Counted from the stretch's first letter, positions 50,651-61,119 are shown. The stretch is DNA of 64,000 nt from Hyphomicrobiales bacterium (GCA_900469955.1 UBYX01000020.1:124001-188000), one strand, 5' to 3'. Notes: generated by a model not told the origin, from the sequence alone. Made by a program: numbers and translations.

Positions 50651-52462
50651 ATGTCCGTCAAACAACTGCCCGAGACGCTGATCAACCAGATCGCCGCCGG
50701 CGAGGTCATCGAAAGACCTGCCAGCGCCGCAAAGGAACTGATCGAAAATGCCATCGACGCCGGCGCGACTCGCATCGAGATTGCAACGGCAGGTGGCGGC
50801 AAGAGCCTCATCCGCATCACCGACAACGGCAGCGGCATGGATGCGGGAGACCTCGACCTTGCGGTACGGCGCCACTGCACCTCGAAGATATCCGAGACGC
50901 TGGACGACATCCGCACGCTGGGTTTCCGCGGAGAGGCGCTGCCTTCGATCGGTTCGGTCGCCAAGCTCACCATCACCAGCCGCAGGGCGGGCGATGCGGC
51001 CGGTTCGCAGGTCGCCGTCATCGGCGGCAAAGGGATGGGGGTTAAACCCGCCCCCGCCAATCCCGGCACGGTCGTGGAGGTGCGCGATATCTTCTTCGCC
51101 ACACCTGCTCGTCTGAAATTCCTGAAAACGGAAAAGGCCGAAGCGGGTGCGATCACCGAAGTGGTCAAGCGGATGGCGATTGCCTTTCCCAAGATACGCT
51201 TCGTCCTTTCGGGCAGCGATCGCTCGACGCTCGAATTCCCGGCAACGGGCGACGACCATCTGGCCCGCATGGCTCAGGTTCTCGGCGCCGAATTTCGCGA
51301 CAATGCCATCGAGATCGATGCGGCGCGCGAGGGTGTGGGGCTCGCCGGCTTCGTCGGAGTGCCGACATTCCACCGCGGCAATTCGGCACATCAATATGCC
51401 TTCGTCAACGGTCGGCCGGTACAGGACAAGCTGATCCTCTCGGCAATCCGCGGCGCCTATGCGGAGAGCGTTCCCTCCGGGCGTTATCCCGTCGCCGTCC
51501 TGTCGATCACACTCGATCCGGTATTCGTGGACGTCAACGTGCACCCGGCCAAGTCGGACGTGCGGTTCCGCGATCCGGGCCTCGTGCGTGGTCTGATCGT
51601 CGGAGCGATCCGAGAGGCGTTGCATCGGGAAGGCGACCGTGCGGCAACGACCGGCGCCTCCGGCATGATGAGATCCTTCCGCCCCGGGTTCCCTCCTCCG
51701 GCTTCGTCGCGCACGCCCTGGGGCGTCGCCACCTCACCTTCCAGGCCTCTTGACCTCCAGCCGTCCCGCGATTTTTACGAACGCTTTCAATCGGACTTCG
51801 ACGTCCTGACGATGCCGGCGGCGCGGGCCGATGCGGTCACTTCCGAACCTGTCTCCCGGACAGCCGCCGATGAAGCGCCGCGGTACCGCTTGGGCGCTGC
51901 GCGGGCGCAGATCCACGAAAACTACATCGTCGCCCAGACTGAAGATGGCCTCGTCATAGTCGATCAGCATGCGGCGCATGAGCGCCTGGTCTTCGAGGCC
52001 ATGCGCAAGGCACTCGACAACAAGCGGCTAGCCAGTCAGGTCCTCCTCATTCCGGAGATCATCGACCTGCCGGAAGAGGATTGCGACCGACTGATGGCCC
52101 ATGCATCTGACCTCGATCGACTGGGGCTTTCGATCGAACGTTTCGGTCCCGGAGCCGTTGCGGTCCGCGAGACGCCTGCAATGCTCGGCGAGATGGATGC
52201 GGGCTCGCTTGTTCGCGATCTCGCGGACGAGATCGCCGAATGGAATACGGCCGGCGGCCTTCGCGGAAAGCTCGAACACGTCGCCGCGACCATGGCCTGC
52301 CATGGTTCGGTCCGCTCCGGCCGGCGGCTGAAGCCGGAGGAGATGAATGCGCTGCTAAGGGAGATGGAGGCGACGCCCGGCTCCGGAACCTGCAATCACG
52401 GCCGGCCGACCTATATCGAACTCAAGCTGTCCGACATCGAGCGGCTGTTCGGCCGGAGCTGA
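50651..52462 (+). CDS. mutL: DNA mismatch repair protein MutL
   Basis: 603 residues. The GHKL ATPase domain (1-330) has [31 protein letters not shown] (in parts), [12 protein letters not shown] and the [10 protein letters not shown] motif. The C-terminal dimerisation domain (about 415-603) has the endonuclease motif [12 protein letters not shown], matching DQHA-x2-E-x4-E, and ACHGSVRSG and CNHGRP. It therefore nicks DNA itself, as expected in bacteria without MutH. I start at ATG 50651 ([13 protein letters not shown]). It is followed by DUF2093 and lies near lpxK/waaA, a common rhizobial order. Confidence 0.96.
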   Translation: MSVKQLPETLINQIAAGEVIERPASAAKELIENAIDAGATRIEIATAGGGKSLIRITDNGSGMDAGDLDLAVRRHCTSKISETLDDIRTLGFRGEALPSIGSVAKLTITSRRAGDAAGSQVAVIGGKGMGVKPAPANPGTVVEVRDIFFATPARLKFLKTEKAEAGAITEVVKRMAIAFPKIRFVLSGSDRSTLEFPATGDDHLARMAQVLGAEFRDNAIEIDAAREGVGLAGFVGVPTFHRGNSAHQYAFVNGRPVQDKLILSAIRGAYAESVPSGRYPVAVLSITLDPVFVDVNVHPAKSDVRFRDPGLVRGLIVGAIREALHREGDRAATTGASGMMRSFRPGFPPPASSRTPWGVATSPSRPLDLQPSRDFYERFQSDFDVLTMPAARADAVTSEPVSRTAADEAPRYRLGAARAQIHENYIVAQTEDGLVIVDQHAAHERLVFEAMRKALDNKRLASQVLLIPEIIDLPEEDCDRLMAHASDLDRLGLSIERFGPGAVAVRETPAMLGEMDAGSLVRDLADEIAEWNTAGGLRGKLEHVAATMACHGSVRSGRRLKPEEMNALLREMEATPGSGTCNHGRPTYIELKLSDIERLFGRS

Positions 52463-52527
52463 AAGGTCTGGCATTTGGAAACCGCGGGGTGTAGAGCAGT
52501 CCGATGTTTTTCCGCAGGAGACGAAAG

Positions 52528-52761
52528 ATGAACCGGTTCGAGGGAAGCGGTTTCCGCGAAGCGAAGATCCGGTATCTCGACGGCGACTATCAGATCCTGA
52601 CCTCAGGTTCCTATGTCGTCTGCGCCATGACAGGGAAACAAATCCCGGTCGATGAGCTTCGTTACTGGAGCGTGGCAAGGCAAGAGCCCTATGTGGACTG
52701 CGCAAGTTCGCTGGAGGCGGATAAACGCGCCGGCATCCTGCCGAACCAGAGCAGAGGCTAG
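52528..52761 (+). CDS. DUF2093 protein
   Basis: 77 residues: [20 protein letters not shown], then [27 protein letters not shown] (in parts), then [13 protein letters not shown]. This is the conserved small alphaproteobacterial DUF2093; no function is known. Cys residues at the V-C-A-M and V-D-C-A positions might bind a metal. GCAGGAG precedes the ATG. Its stop overlaps the convergent lpxK by 4 bases. Confidence 0.9.
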   Translation: MNRFEGSGFREAKIRYLDGDYQILTSGSYVVCAMTGKQIPVDELRYWSVARQEPYVDCASSLEADKRAGILPNQSRG

Positions 52762-53804
52762 CTTTTCTCCCCACCGCCGTTCTTCAGGCGCCGCTGCCGG
52801 TAATTGGCAATGGCCATATCGATGATCTTGCCGGGCGTCTGCGGATCGTCGAAGACCATGTCGACCTCGACCACCCTTACCTTTTCCGCAAGCTCTTCCG
52901 TGCGGCCGTGATGACCCGTCAGCCGCACTGCGTCCTTGGCCGTGGTGACGAGCGCAAGATCGTCTTTTGCAGCATCATCCAGCAGATCCGAAATTTCGTC
53001 TTCGCTAAAGTAGTGATGGTCCGGGAAGGCGCGACTGATCGTGATCAGCCCGCCAAGCTGCCGGACGGTGCGGTAGAACTTCTCGGGGTCCGCGATGCCG
53101 GCGAAGGCGAGCAGCGCCCTGCCCGCGATCTCATCCGTTTCCCGGGGCTTCAGCGATGCGACATAGACCTGCTTGCCGGCACGCGCCGCCTGGCGAACCA
53201 GAGTATCGGCGGCCGCGCCGTCGCCGACCTTCAGGATGGCGGAAAGCTGGCGCATCTGTTCGGCAATCGGCGCCCTCACCGGTCCACCGGGAACCAGATG
53301 GCCATTGCCGATGCCGCGCACCGTATCGATGACGACGAGGGCGAAATCCAGCGCCAGTCGAGCACTCTGGAAACCGTCGTCCATGATGATCAGGTCAGCG
53401 CCCTCCTGAACAAGCTTGCGAGCCCCGTCGGCGCGGGTGCGCGAGACCACGGTCAACGTCTCGCGGCAAAGCAGCAACGCCTCGTCGCCAACGGCTTCTG
53501 CACGATGGTGATCAGGGTCGACCACAGTTGTGGCGTCGATGGACCCGCCGTAGCCGCGGCTCAAAAAGCCCGGCTTCAGTCCCTTTTTCTTGGCGGCACG
53601 TGCGAGCGCGATCGCGGTAGGGGTCTTGCCCGCTCCGCCGACCGTGAAATTGCCGACACAGATAACCGGTACGGGAACGCTCGCCCGCCGTGCTCGCGCC
53701 ATCCGGCGTCCGGCAATCCGGCCGTAAATGAAGGAAAAGGGCGAGAGACCCCAAGCGCGCCAATCCGCTTTCGTCCACCAGAATGGCGGTGCTTCCGATA
53801 CCAT
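52758..53804 (-). CDS. lpxK: Tetraacyldisaccharide 4'-kinase
   Basis: 348 residues, inner-membrane-associated lipid A enzyme that phosphorylates the 4' position of the disaccharide. P-loop at 56-63 ([13 protein letters not shown]), preceded by VICVGNFTV; other motifs are [13 protein letters not shown] ([10 protein letters not shown]) and TTAKDAVRL. An N-terminal hydrophobic segment (about 20-30) anchors it. It lies downstream of the HAD gene and waaA on the same strand. Confidence 0.94.
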   Translation of the reverse strand: MVSEAPPFWWTKADWRAWGLSPFSFIYGRIAGRRMARARRASVPVPVICVGNFTVGGAGKTPTAIALARAAKKKGLKPGFLSRGYGGSIDATTVVDPDHHRAEAVGDEALLLCRETLTVVSRTRADGARKLVQEGADLIIMDDGFQSARLALDFALVVIDTVRGIGNGHLVPGGPVRAPIAEQMRQLSAILKVGDGAAADTLVRQAARAGKQVYVASLKPRETDEIAGRALLAFAGIADPEKFYRTVRQLGGLITISRAFPDHHYFSEDEISDLLDDAAKDDLALVTTAKDAVRLTGHHGRTEELAEKVRVVEVDMVFDDPQTPGKIIDMAIANYRQRRLKNGGGEKS

Positions 53805-53875
53805 ACGCTAATCCATCATGAGACTGCCCGCGCAGAAAATGGGAGTTTTTCCAAAAAGGCAAGTCTTCAGGGGAC

Positions 53876-54607
53876 TTAGAGTCGTTCCGCGGTTCGGGAA
53901 AGCAGGCTTTCGAGCAGGGTGATGTCGTCCAGACAGAGGTCGGAGGCAGCCGACAGGGTTTCGGGGGAACCGGTGCCCGTCAACACCGCAACTTTCAAGC
54001 CGACCCCGGCATTCCTTCCCATATGCATGTCATGGTTATTGTCGCCGACCATGGCGACCGCAGAAGGCTCCAGCCCGACGGCACTGCAGAAGCCAAGAAC
54101 CATGCCGGGTTCGGGTTTCACGCCGTGGCCGCTGTCATAACCGGCGATGAAATCGAGATATTCGATAAAGCCAAACCGGATGGCCGTCTGCCGGATGGCC
54201 TCTTCGTTATCGCTCGAAGCCACGCCCAGCTTCAGGCCCCTCGCCTTCAGCCGCGAAAAGAGCGCCGCAAGATCGGTAACGGGCACGGAGAATTCGGCGG
54301 AGCGAATGAAGAGATCGTCGAGCAGCCGGGTCAGTTCGCCAACTTCGATCGGCGAACCCGCGGAGACGAAACCTGCGGCGATCTCGGCAGCGTTGCCTGC
54401 GGCAAGCAGGCTGTCCGGTCGCGTGTGGCCGGAGACAGGATCCATGCCGCCCGAAAACAGAAGCTGCGGCTCCAGGTCGGCGTCACCTGCCGCGGCAATG
54501 CGCGCGGCCTCACGGTTTACCGGGCCCCAGCTCTCGTCGTAGCGGAGCAGTGTTCCGTCCTTGTCGAACAGGATGCCGGCGATTTTGTCAAAACCCGCAG
54601 ATGTCAT
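53876..54607 (-). CDS. HAD-family phosphatase
   Basis: 243 residues. HAD motif I is FDKDGTLL (about 14-21), motif II is GVASSDN, motif III is the Lys in HGVKPEPGM, and motif IV is GDNNHDMHMG. The domain resembles phosphoglycolate phosphatases (Gph). The start overlaps the waaA stop (ATGA), so it is probably coupled to it. The substrate is unknown; a link to KDO or lipid A metabolism is only positional. An upstream reading-frame extension lies inside waaA and is not coding. Confidence 0.9.
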   Translation of the reverse strand: MTSAGFDKIAGILFDKDGTLLRYDESWGPVNREAARIAAAGDADLEPQLLFSGGMDPVSGHTRPDSLLAAGNAAEIAAGFVSAGSPIEVGELTRLLDDLFIRSAEFSVPVTDLAALFSRLKARGLKLGVASSDNEEAIRQTAIRFGFIEYLDFIAGYDSGHGVKPEPGMVLGFCSAVGLEPSAVAMVGDNNHDMHMGRNAGVGLKVAVLTGTGSPETLSAASDLCLDDITLLESLLSRTAERL

Positions 54608-55923
54608 CGGACGGCAGCGGCCTTCGGCTGCAGCCGCGCGCTGACGGTCAGCGGATTGATGTAGGGCTCCAGCGCCTTGATGGTCTTCGAGAGCGCACCG
54701 CGCATCTCTTCCATCGCGTCGTGCCCGGAATCCACCATCTTGCGGCGGGCAAGATCGTTGATCATCAGATAATAAACCGCCTTGGCCAGCATTTCGGCAT
54801 CCTTGATGATGCGAGCACCACCCTTGCGCACGAGATGCTGATAGGCGTCGCGGAAATTCTGCACCTGCGGCCCTGAAAGGACCGCGCAGCCGAGCATTGC
54901 CGGTTCGAGGGGATTCTGCCCGCCTTGCTGCGACAAGGACTTTCCGACGAATGCGATCTCGGTGAGCCTGAGATAGAGGCCCATTTCGCCGATCGAATCG
55001 CCGAGGAAAATATCGGTCTCGGGCGTCAAGGGGTCGTTTCGGGAGCGACGCGCCACGGTGAGCCCCGCTTCCTTCAGCATCGCCTCGATCGCGTCGGCGC
55101 GGTCCGGATGGCGCGGCACGAGAATGGTCAGCTGACCGTTCTTCGGCTTCAAAGTCCGATGCACGGTCCCGACGATCTGCTCCTCGCCGTCGAAAGTGGA
55201 GATCGCCGCCCATGTCTTGCGGCTGCCGATTTCGTTGCGATAGCGGGCCAGTACGTCCTCGTCGCAAGGCGGCGGGTCGGTATCGCTCTTGAGATTGCCG
55301 GAAACGATCACAGGCCAGGCGCCGAGGTCCCGGAACCGTTCCGCATCGAGGTCGGACTGCGCGATGACCAGCGCCATCTTTTCGAACAATGCTTCTGCAA
55401 CTGAGCCGTAGTTGCTCCAGCGTGCGAAAGAACGATCGGAAATGCGGGCGTTGACGCGGATCTGCGGGATGCCGCGCCGGGCGAGTTCGGATAGCGTCGT
55501 CGGCCAGATCTCGGATTCCGCCGTAATGCAGGCATCCGGCTTCCAATAGGCGATAAAGCGCTTGATCGGAAATTTGACGTCGAGCGGTACGTATTGGTGG
55601 ATCACCTCGTCCGCGAGGCGCGACTGCACCAGATGTGCCGAGGTGACGGTACCGGTGGTGAGGAGGATATGGATCTCGCGACGGCGGAGTTCGCGGATCA
55701 TCGGCATGATGGCTATGGTCTCGCCCACGCTGGCCGCATGCACCCACACCAGCGGGCCGCGCGGACGCGCCAGACTGGCATAACCGAGCCGCTCCAGACG
55801 TCGCGCCCTGTCTTCCTTTCCCTTCATGGCGCGGTAGCCGAGATAGGGACTTGCCAGCGGATAGAGCGCAACGCCCGCCAAGCGATAACCGAGAAGAGCC
55901 GTGCGCGCCAAGCCTTTGGTCAT
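54604..55923 (-). CDS. waaA: 3-deoxy-D-manno-octulosonic acid transferase
   Basis: 439 residues. It transfers Kdo units to lipid A precursor at the inner membrane. N-terminal domain with WVHAASVGET, an ESEIWP motif (TAESEIWPTTL), VNARISDRSFARW and VSGNLKSDTDPP; the GT-B C-terminal domain has VPRHPDR, VGKSLSQQGGQNPLEP. The N-terminal hydrophobic helix (LLGYRLAGVALYPL) is a membrane anchor. Together with lpxK it completes Kdo-lipid A synthesis. Confidence 0.94.
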   Translation of the reverse strand: MTKGLARTALLGYRLAGVALYPLASPYLGYRAMKGKEDRARRLERLGYASLARPRGPLVWVHAASVGETIAIMPMIRELRRREIHILLTTGTVTSAHLVQSRLADEVIHQYVPLDVKFPIKRFIAYWKPDACITAESEIWPTTLSELARRGIPQIRVNARISDRSFARWSNYGSVAEALFEKMALVIAQSDLDAERFRDLGAWPVIVSGNLKSDTDPPPCDEDVLARYRNEIGSRKTWAAISTFDGEEQIVGTVHRTLKPKNGQLTILVPRHPDRADAIEAMLKEAGLTVARRSRNDPLTPETDIFLGDSIGEMGLYLRLTEIAFVGKSLSQQGGQNPLEPAMLGCAVLSGPQVQNFRDAYQHLVRKGGARIIKDAEMLAKAVYYLMINDLARRKMVDSGHDAMEEMRGALSKTIKALEPYINPLTVSARLQPKAAAVR

Positions 55924-56094
55924 CGCATCTGTCCCCGATCCATCATGGCTGCCGTCAATGTGATAGCCCCTCCGATTTAATATCCGTAGTCGAGTTTTAT
56001 GTGTTTTACAAATGCGTCAAAATAGGGTCCTGGCGCTCGCGCCAAGGCGGGAGAACCTGCATTCCGAGACACAATATGTCGCGCGTGGCTTATC

Positions 56095-56337
56095 TCAGAC
56101 CGACTTGCTGTCCGGGTCAAGCAGCCGGTGCATATGGACGATGAAATAACGCATCTGGGCGTTGTCGACGGTCTGCTGAGCCTTCGCACGCCAGGCGACC
56201 AGAGCGCTGGCATAATCGGGATAGATGCCGACGATATCCAGGGCGGACAGGTCCTGGAATTGGAGGCTTTCCAGGTTCTGGAGTTCTCCACCGAAGACCA
56301 GGTGCAGGAGTTGTTTCTTTTCGCCTGTTTCCGTCAT
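56095..56337 (-). CDS. DUF4170 protein
   Basis: 80 residues: LLHLVFGGELQNLESLQF, then DIVGIYPDYASALVAWRAKAQQTVDNAQMRYFIVHMHRLLDP (in parts). This matches the small conserved alphaproteobacterial DUF4170, function unknown. It lies between cysQ and waaA; between it and waaA there is a 171-base gap with a TGGCGC-tc-GCGCCA hairpin. Confidence 0.9.
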   Translation of the reverse strand: MTETGEKKQLLHLVFGGELQNLESLQFQDLSALDIVGIYPDYASALVAWRAKAQQTVDNAQMRYFIVHMHRLLDPDSKSV

Positions 56338-56388
56338 TTTCCGTTATCCGTCTATTTTGCTCTCCTCTGCTGCATTCTGCAGTAAAGG

Positions 56389-57189
56389 TCAACCCGCGGC
56401 CCCCTCGGCAAGGTGCGGCAAAAGGCTTTGCAAGGCATGGGCCGCGCCCGCGACCAGCATCTCGTGGCTGACACTCTCGCGATTGTAGACGAGCCGGTTG
56501 CCGTCGAGGTCATGCAAGCCCCCTCCGGCCCGCTCCAGGATCAGGTCAGCGGCAGCAAGGTCCCAGTCATGGGAACTGCGCTTGACGACGGTGCCGTCGA
56601 TCCGGCCATCCGCTACCATGGCCAGCCGGTAGGCCAACGAAGGGACATGGCGTACGCGCCGCACCTCGGCACGGAAATCAGGAGCGAACTTCTTGACGAG
56701 ATTTTCGTCCGCCGCAATCACCAGTTCGCCATCGGTGCGGCCGGCGCTGACGGCAATCGATTGCCCGTTCTTGAGCGCAGGCCCGTCTTTCACAGCCGCG
56801 AACTCTTCCCCCAGCGCCGGAGCGAAGAGGACGCCGGCGACCGGCCGACCGCGATGCACCACGGCCACCGAAACGCACCAGGTTTTCTCGCCGTTGATAA
56901 AGGCCCGGGTGCCATCGATCGGGTCGATCACGAACAGCGTTTCGCAGGAGAGCCGCGCATCGTCGTCGTCCGTTTCCTCCGAAAGCCAGCCGTAGTTCGG
57001 CCGCGCCTTTAAAAGCAGGCCCTGAAGTCGGTCATTTGCAGCGAAATCGGCAGCACTGACCGGCGACTTGCCTTCGTTCTTCCACCAGACTTCAGGGGAG
57101 CGTCCAAAGAAGCCGTGCGCGACCTCGCCCGCCTGATGCGCAGCCTGGCGGATGAGTTCGAGGTCTTGCTGCCAACTTTCTCTTTCCAT
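56389..57189 (-). CDS. cysQ: Inositol monophosphatase family phosphatase (CysQ-like)
   Basis: 266 residues. Li+-sensitive Mg-dependent phosphatase fold: LSEETDDD, the metal motif DPIDGTRAFINGEKTW and WDLAAADLILERAGGG. CysQ removes the 3' phosphate of PAP, a by-product of sulphate assimilation; other members act on inositol phosphates, so the substrate is inferred. It overlaps none of its neighbours; pmbA ends 6 bases upstream. Confidence 0.88.
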   Translation of the reverse strand: MERESWQQDLELIRQAAHQAGEVAHGFFGRSPEVWWKNEGKSPVSAADFAANDRLQGLLLKARPNYGWLSEETDDDDARLSCETLFVIDPIDGTRAFINGEKTWCVSVAVVHRGRPVAGVLFAPALGEEFAAVKDGPALKNGQSIAVSAGRTDGELVIAADENLVKKFAPDFRAEVRRVRHVPSLAYRLAMVADGRIDGTVVKRSSHDWDLAAADLILERAGGGLHDLDGNRLVYNRESVSHEMLVAGAAHALQSLLPHLAEGAAG

Positions 57190-57195
57190 CGGGAT

Positions 57196-58542
57196 TCAGC
57201 GTCCCGCCAGCGTCATGCCCTCGATGGCAATCGTCGGCGACGCGACGCCGAATTTTCGGTCGATGTCGTTTGCCGGCGTGATCCGCATGAACATCTCCTT
57301 GAGATTGGAGGCGATCGTCACTTCTGAAACGGGAAACGCGAGTTCGCCGTTTTCGATCCAGAAGCCGGTCGCGCCGCGGCTGTATTCGCCGGTGATCATG
57401 TTGACGCCCTGACCGATCAGCTCGGTGACGTAAAAGCCCGTGCCGACGGACCGGATGAGTTCTTCCGGAGAAATATCGCCGGGTTCCAAAGCCAGATTGG
57501 TGGATGCGGGTGTCACCGCCGTACCCCCGCGTACGCCGCGCCCGTTGGTGGAAAGCCCAAGCTCGCGGGCGGTCGAGGTCGACAGGAACCAATGGTTCAG
57601 CACGCCGTCCTCGATCATCACCATACGCCGGCCTGAAACGCCTTCACCATCGAAAGGCCGGGAGGAAGAACCGCGCACAACCAGCGGGTCATCGGTAATG
57701 TTCAGTCCCGCCTTCAGAACCTGCTGGCCAATCTTGTCGCGCAGGAAGCTCGTCTTGCGCGCGACCGAAGCACCGTTGATCGCACCGGCGATATGGCCGA
57801 CGAACCCGCGGGCGATGCGCGGATCGAAGACGACGGTGACATTGCTGCCCGTTTCGACCTGGCGAGGATTGATGCGCTTCACCACCCGCTCGCCGGCGCG
57901 GCGACCGATCACGTTCGGATCATCCAGATCGGCAGCATAGATGCGGCTGTCAAAATCGTAGTCGCGCTCCATCTTCGTACCTTCGCCCGCGATCACGCTC
58001 ACGGAGCGGCCGAAGCGAGTCGCCATATAGCTGCCCGAAAAGCCATGCGAGGTCACCAGAACCAGACCGCCCATGCCGGCGGATGCACCGGCGCCGGACG
58101 AATTGGTGACGCCGGAAACATCAAGCGCGGCCTGCTCCATCGTCAGCGCCGCCTCGCGCAGATCGTCGGTCGGCAGGTCGGTCGCATCGAAAAGCTCAAG
58201 GTCGGGGTAGGATCTGGCAAGATCGGCATCGTCCGCCAGGCAGGCGAACGGATCTTCCGGAGAGACTTTGGCCATGGCGACGGCGCGTTCCGCCAGCGTC
58301 TTCATGTCGAAGCCGGGGTTGGCCGAAACGCTCGCGACCCGTTTGCCGATAAAGACACGCAGTGAAAAGTCGTCGCTTTCTGAGGCTTCTGTACCCTCGA
58401 CTTTGCCGAGGCGGACACTTACAGAGCGGGAGCGGGAGCGCACGACCACCGCGTCCGCCTGATCCGCCCCTGCGGCCTTGGCTAGATCGATAAGTTCGCT
58501 GGCACGGGAAAGCAGGGAGGCGGAATCGATTTGGGAGGTCAT
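57196..58542 (-). CDS. pmbA: PmbA/TldE-type metalloprotease-family protein
   Basis: 448 residues. TldD/TldE form a heterodimeric metalloprotease that processes peptides such as microcin and antitoxins. This protein lacks the TldD zinc motif HExxH, so it is the TldE-type partner. Characteristic parts: SDDFSLRVFIGKRVASVSANPG, VRGSSSRPFDGEGVSGRRMVMIEDGVL (in parts) and TGFYVTELIGQGVN. The ATG at 58542 gives the right length; TldD is not in the window. Confidence 0.9.
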   Translation of the reverse strand: MTSQIDSASLLSRASELIDLAKAAGADQADAVVVRSRSRSVSVRLGKVEGTEASESDDFSLRVFIGKRVASVSANPGFDMKTLAERAVAMAKVSPEDPFACLADDADLARSYPDLELFDATDLPTDDLREAALTMEQAALDVSGVTNSSGAGASAGMGGLVLVTSHGFSGSYMATRFGRSVSVIAGEGTKMERDYDFDSRIYAADLDDPNVIGRRAGERVVKRINPRQVETGSNVTVVFDPRIARGFVGHIAGAINGASVARKTSFLRDKIGQQVLKAGLNITDDPLVVRGSSSRPFDGEGVSGRRMVMIEDGVLNHWFLSTSTARELGLSTNGRGVRGGTAVTPASTNLALEPGDISPEELIRSVGTGFYVTELIGQGVNMITGEYSRGATGFWIENGELAFPVSEVTIASNLKEMFMRITPANDIDRKFGVASPTIAIEGMTLAGR

Positions 58543-58652
58543 GATTGCAAGCCTTTCATTCTCGCTCCATTTATTGTGCACTGTCGGAAGCATCAAGGCC
58601 GGCTCGCCGATTCTTGAGAAGACCATTGTCTATCTAATTCGAAAGTACCCTT

Positions 58653-60461
58653 ATGGCCGCGCCGGATTCGATGTTTTCCCAAATGCTGCTTCTCCTCGGC
58701 GGAGCTGTACTCGCAGCGCCGCTGTTCAGAAAGCTCGGCCTCGGTACGGTACTCGGGTATCTCGCCGCGGGGGTGGTCATCGGTCCCATCCTGCAGCAGA
58801 TCGTCGAGACGGAAGAGGTGCTGCATTTTTCCGAATTCGGCATCGTTTTCCTGCTCTTCATCATCGGTCTCGAGCTGAAGCCTTCGCGACTTTGGCAGAT
58901 GCGCGGCGACGTCTTCGGGCTCGGCCCCGCACAGGTCGTGATCTCCGGCCTCGCGCTGACTGGGCTCGGCTATCTCGCAAATATGGCGGACTGGCGAGGC
59001 AGCCTGATCATCGGCTTTGGCCTGGCACTGTCTTCGACGGCCTTCGCGCTGCAGATCCTGAACGACGACGGCGACATGAACAGCCGCTACGGACAGCGAT
59101 CCTTCTCCGTCCTCCTGTTCCAGGATTTGGCGATCGTGCCGCTTCTCGCCATGATCACCATCCTTTCTCCCGGAACCGTGGAGGCAGAGGCCACACCCCT
59201 CCTCGACTTTGCGATTGCGGTCGGCGCCGTCGGTGCCATGGTGCTTGCGGGGCGGTACCTTCTGACTCCGATGTTCCAGGTGATTGCCCGCACCGGCGCG
59301 CGGGAAGTGATGATCGCCGCGGCTCTGCTGGTCGTGCTCGGATCGGCTGCGGCCATGCAGGCTGTCGGGCTTTCCATGGCGATGGGTGCCTTTCTTTCCG
59401 GCGTGATGCTCGCCGAATCCTCCTACCGCCATGAACTCGAAGCAGATATCGAGCCCTTCCGCGGCCTGTTGCTGGCGCTGTTCTTCATGGCGGTCGGCCT
59501 GTCGCTGGAAGTCGGCGTCATCTTCGACAATCTGCTCTTCATCCTGCCCGCCGTGCCGATTTTCATGATCGTGAAGGCATTGATCATCTACGGGCTCTGC
59601 CGGCTTTGGGGCTCGCCGCACCAGGATGCGGTGCGGATCGCCGTGCTGCTGCCGCAAGGCGGCGAATTCGGGTTCGTGCTGTTTACCACGGCGACAGCAG
59701 CCGGCCTTCTCTCCTCCGCCACCGCATCGCTGCTGATCGCGGCAGTGACGCTCTCAATGGCGCTCACGCCGCTCGGGGCGGCCCTTTCAAGGCGATTCCG
59801 TAGCGCCGAAACGCGCGAAGAACTCGCAGAGGATTTCAGTGGCGCCGGTGCGGACGTTTTGATGATCGGCTTTTCGCGCTTCGGCCAGATCGCCGCGCAG
59901 ATCCTGCTTGCCGGCGGCCGTGAGGTTACCGTCATCGACGATTCCGCAGATCGCATCCGGCAGGCAGCGAATTTCGGCTTCCGCATCTATTTCGGAGACG
60001 GCACTCGCCGGGACGTCCTGATCGCTTCCGGCATCGAGCGGGCAAAGATCGTCGCGGTCACCACCCAGAAACGTGAAACGACGGATCGTATCGTCGATCT
60101 GATTCGCTCGGAGTTTCCGGACGTGCGCCTCTTCGTACGCTCCTACGACCGCATCCATTCGCTGTCGCTTAGGGCGCGGAATGTCGATTACGAGCTGCGT
60201 GAAACACTCGAATCCGGCCTGCTTTTCGGCCGCCATTCGCTGGAAGCCCTTGGCATGAGTGAAAACGAAGCGGAGGAAATCGGCGACGATATCCGCCGGC
60301 GCGACGAGGAGCGGCTGCAGATCCAGGCAGTCGAGGGGCTTGGCGCCGGCCGCGAAATGCTGCTCAACCGCCCGGTCCGGCCGGAGCCGCTGATCAAACC
60401 TAAGCGAGCGGCCGTCGTGGAAGACGTGAGCTCAGAAACAGCGGTTACTGAGGCTGGCTAG
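58653..60461 (+). CDS. Monovalent cation:proton antiporter-2 with RCK_N domain (KefB/YbaL-like)
   Basis: 602 residues: about 12 or 13 membrane helices of the Na/H exchanger fold in residues 1-385 (SEFGIVFLLFIIGLELKP is a signature), then an RCK_N NAD-binding domain (about 395-515; VLMIGFSRFGQIAAQ), and a charged C-terminal tail (ERLQIQAVEGLGAG). CPA2 antiporters of this kind move K+ or Na+ against H+ and can be gated by NAD(H) or glutathione adducts. Single gene; a CTTGAG-n16-TAATTC promoter-like pair at about 58613-58640 precedes it. Confidence 0.93.
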   Translation: MAAPDSMFSQMLLLLGGAVLAAPLFRKLGLGTVLGYLAAGVVIGPILQQIVETEEVLHFSEFGIVFLLFIIGLELKPSRLWQMRGDVFGLGPAQVVISGLALTGLGYLANMADWRGSLIIGFGLALSSTAFALQILNDDGDMNSRYGQRSFSVLLFQDLAIVPLLAMITILSPGTVEAEATPLLDFAIAVGAVGAMVLAGRYLLTPMFQVIARTGAREVMIAAALLVVLGSAAAMQAVGLSMAMGAFLSGVMLAESSYRHELEADIEPFRGLLLALFFMAVGLSLEVGVIFDNLLFILPAVPIFMIVKALIIYGLCRLWGSPHQDAVRIAVLLPQGGEFGFVLFTTATAAGLLSSATASLLIAAVTLSMALTPLGAALSRRFRSAETREELAEDFSGAGADVLMIGFSRFGQIAAQILLAGGREVTVIDDSADRIRQAANFGFRIYFGDGTRRDVLIASGIERAKIVAVTTQKRETTDRIVDLIRSEFPDVRLFVRSYDRIHSLSLRARNVDYELRETLESGLLFGRHSLEALGMSENEAEEIGDDIRRRDEERLQIQAVEGLGAGREMLLNRPVRPEPLIKPKRAAVVEDVSSETAVTEAG

Positions 60462-60504
60462 CATGCGAGATGCCCGATCGACGGCCGCAAGGGAAAATCG
60501 TGCT

Positions 60505-61116
60505 TTATGTGTTGCGATGGACCATGTCGATGATCGTGTCAAAAAGTTCAGTCTTGGCCTGCGAGGCCGTGATCTCCCCGGTGGCAGCAGCGTGAGACAA
60601 AGCTTCTGCCGCGCCAAGCATTGCCCATAGACCCGCCGATCCGATCGTTCCGCTTTTCGCGAATGGAGCAAGGACAAGCCGGCATTTTTCCATGAAAACA
60701 AGTTGATACTCGCGCTTTATCTTCTCCAGTTCAGGTGAACTTGCGAGGGCCGCGATGACGCCAGGTATCTCGCGCCCCTGCGAGAGGACGCAATCCACGT
60801 ATGAAGACGCGATAACATCCGCCCGATCGTGAATCTCGGCCTTACTCGCCTGCAATGCGGCGTCGATAATCGCCGTCTGCCGCGCATCGAAATCCAGATA
60901 AAGCGCCGTCAGCAGAGCAGAGCGGGTTGGAAAGTGACCATAGACGACTGGTTTGGCGACCTCGGCCCACTCCGCCAGCCTGCCCAAAGTCAGGGCTTCG
61001 GTACCCTCCTTGCGAACAATTTGCCAGGCCACATCCAGCAACTGCTCATACCTCGCTTCGCGCGTCAGACGCCGACGGGAGCGTTGCGCAGCTTCCTGCT
61101 CTATCTCACTTGACAT
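60505..61116 (-). CDS. TetR family repressor
   Basis: 203 residues from ATG 61116. N-terminal helix-turn-helix (about 15-60): RRLTREARYEQLLDVAWQIVRKEGTEALTLGRLAEWAEVAKPVVYGHFPTR (in parts: LLDVAWQIV, VAKPVVYGHF). The ligand domain has no known specificity. It is divergent from an NAD(P)H-oxidoreductase gene, with 80 bases and an operator-like dyad between them, so it most likely represses that gene and itself. Confidence 0.92.
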   Translation of the reverse strand: MSSEIEQEAAQRSRRRLTREARYEQLLDVAWQIVRKEGTEALTLGRLAEWAEVAKPVVYGHFPTRSALLTALYLDFDARQTAIIDAALQASKAEIHDRADVIASSYVDCVLSQGREIPGVIAALASSPELEKIKREYQLVFMEKCRLVLAPFAKSGTIGSAGLWAMLGAAEALSHAAATGEITASQAKTELFDTIIDMVHRNT

Positions 61117-61119
61117 GAC

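Noticed and set aside
54608..55747. A long frame extension upstream of the HAD gene
   Set aside because: It runs through waaA in another frame. The HAD family start is at 54607, with the ATGA overlap.
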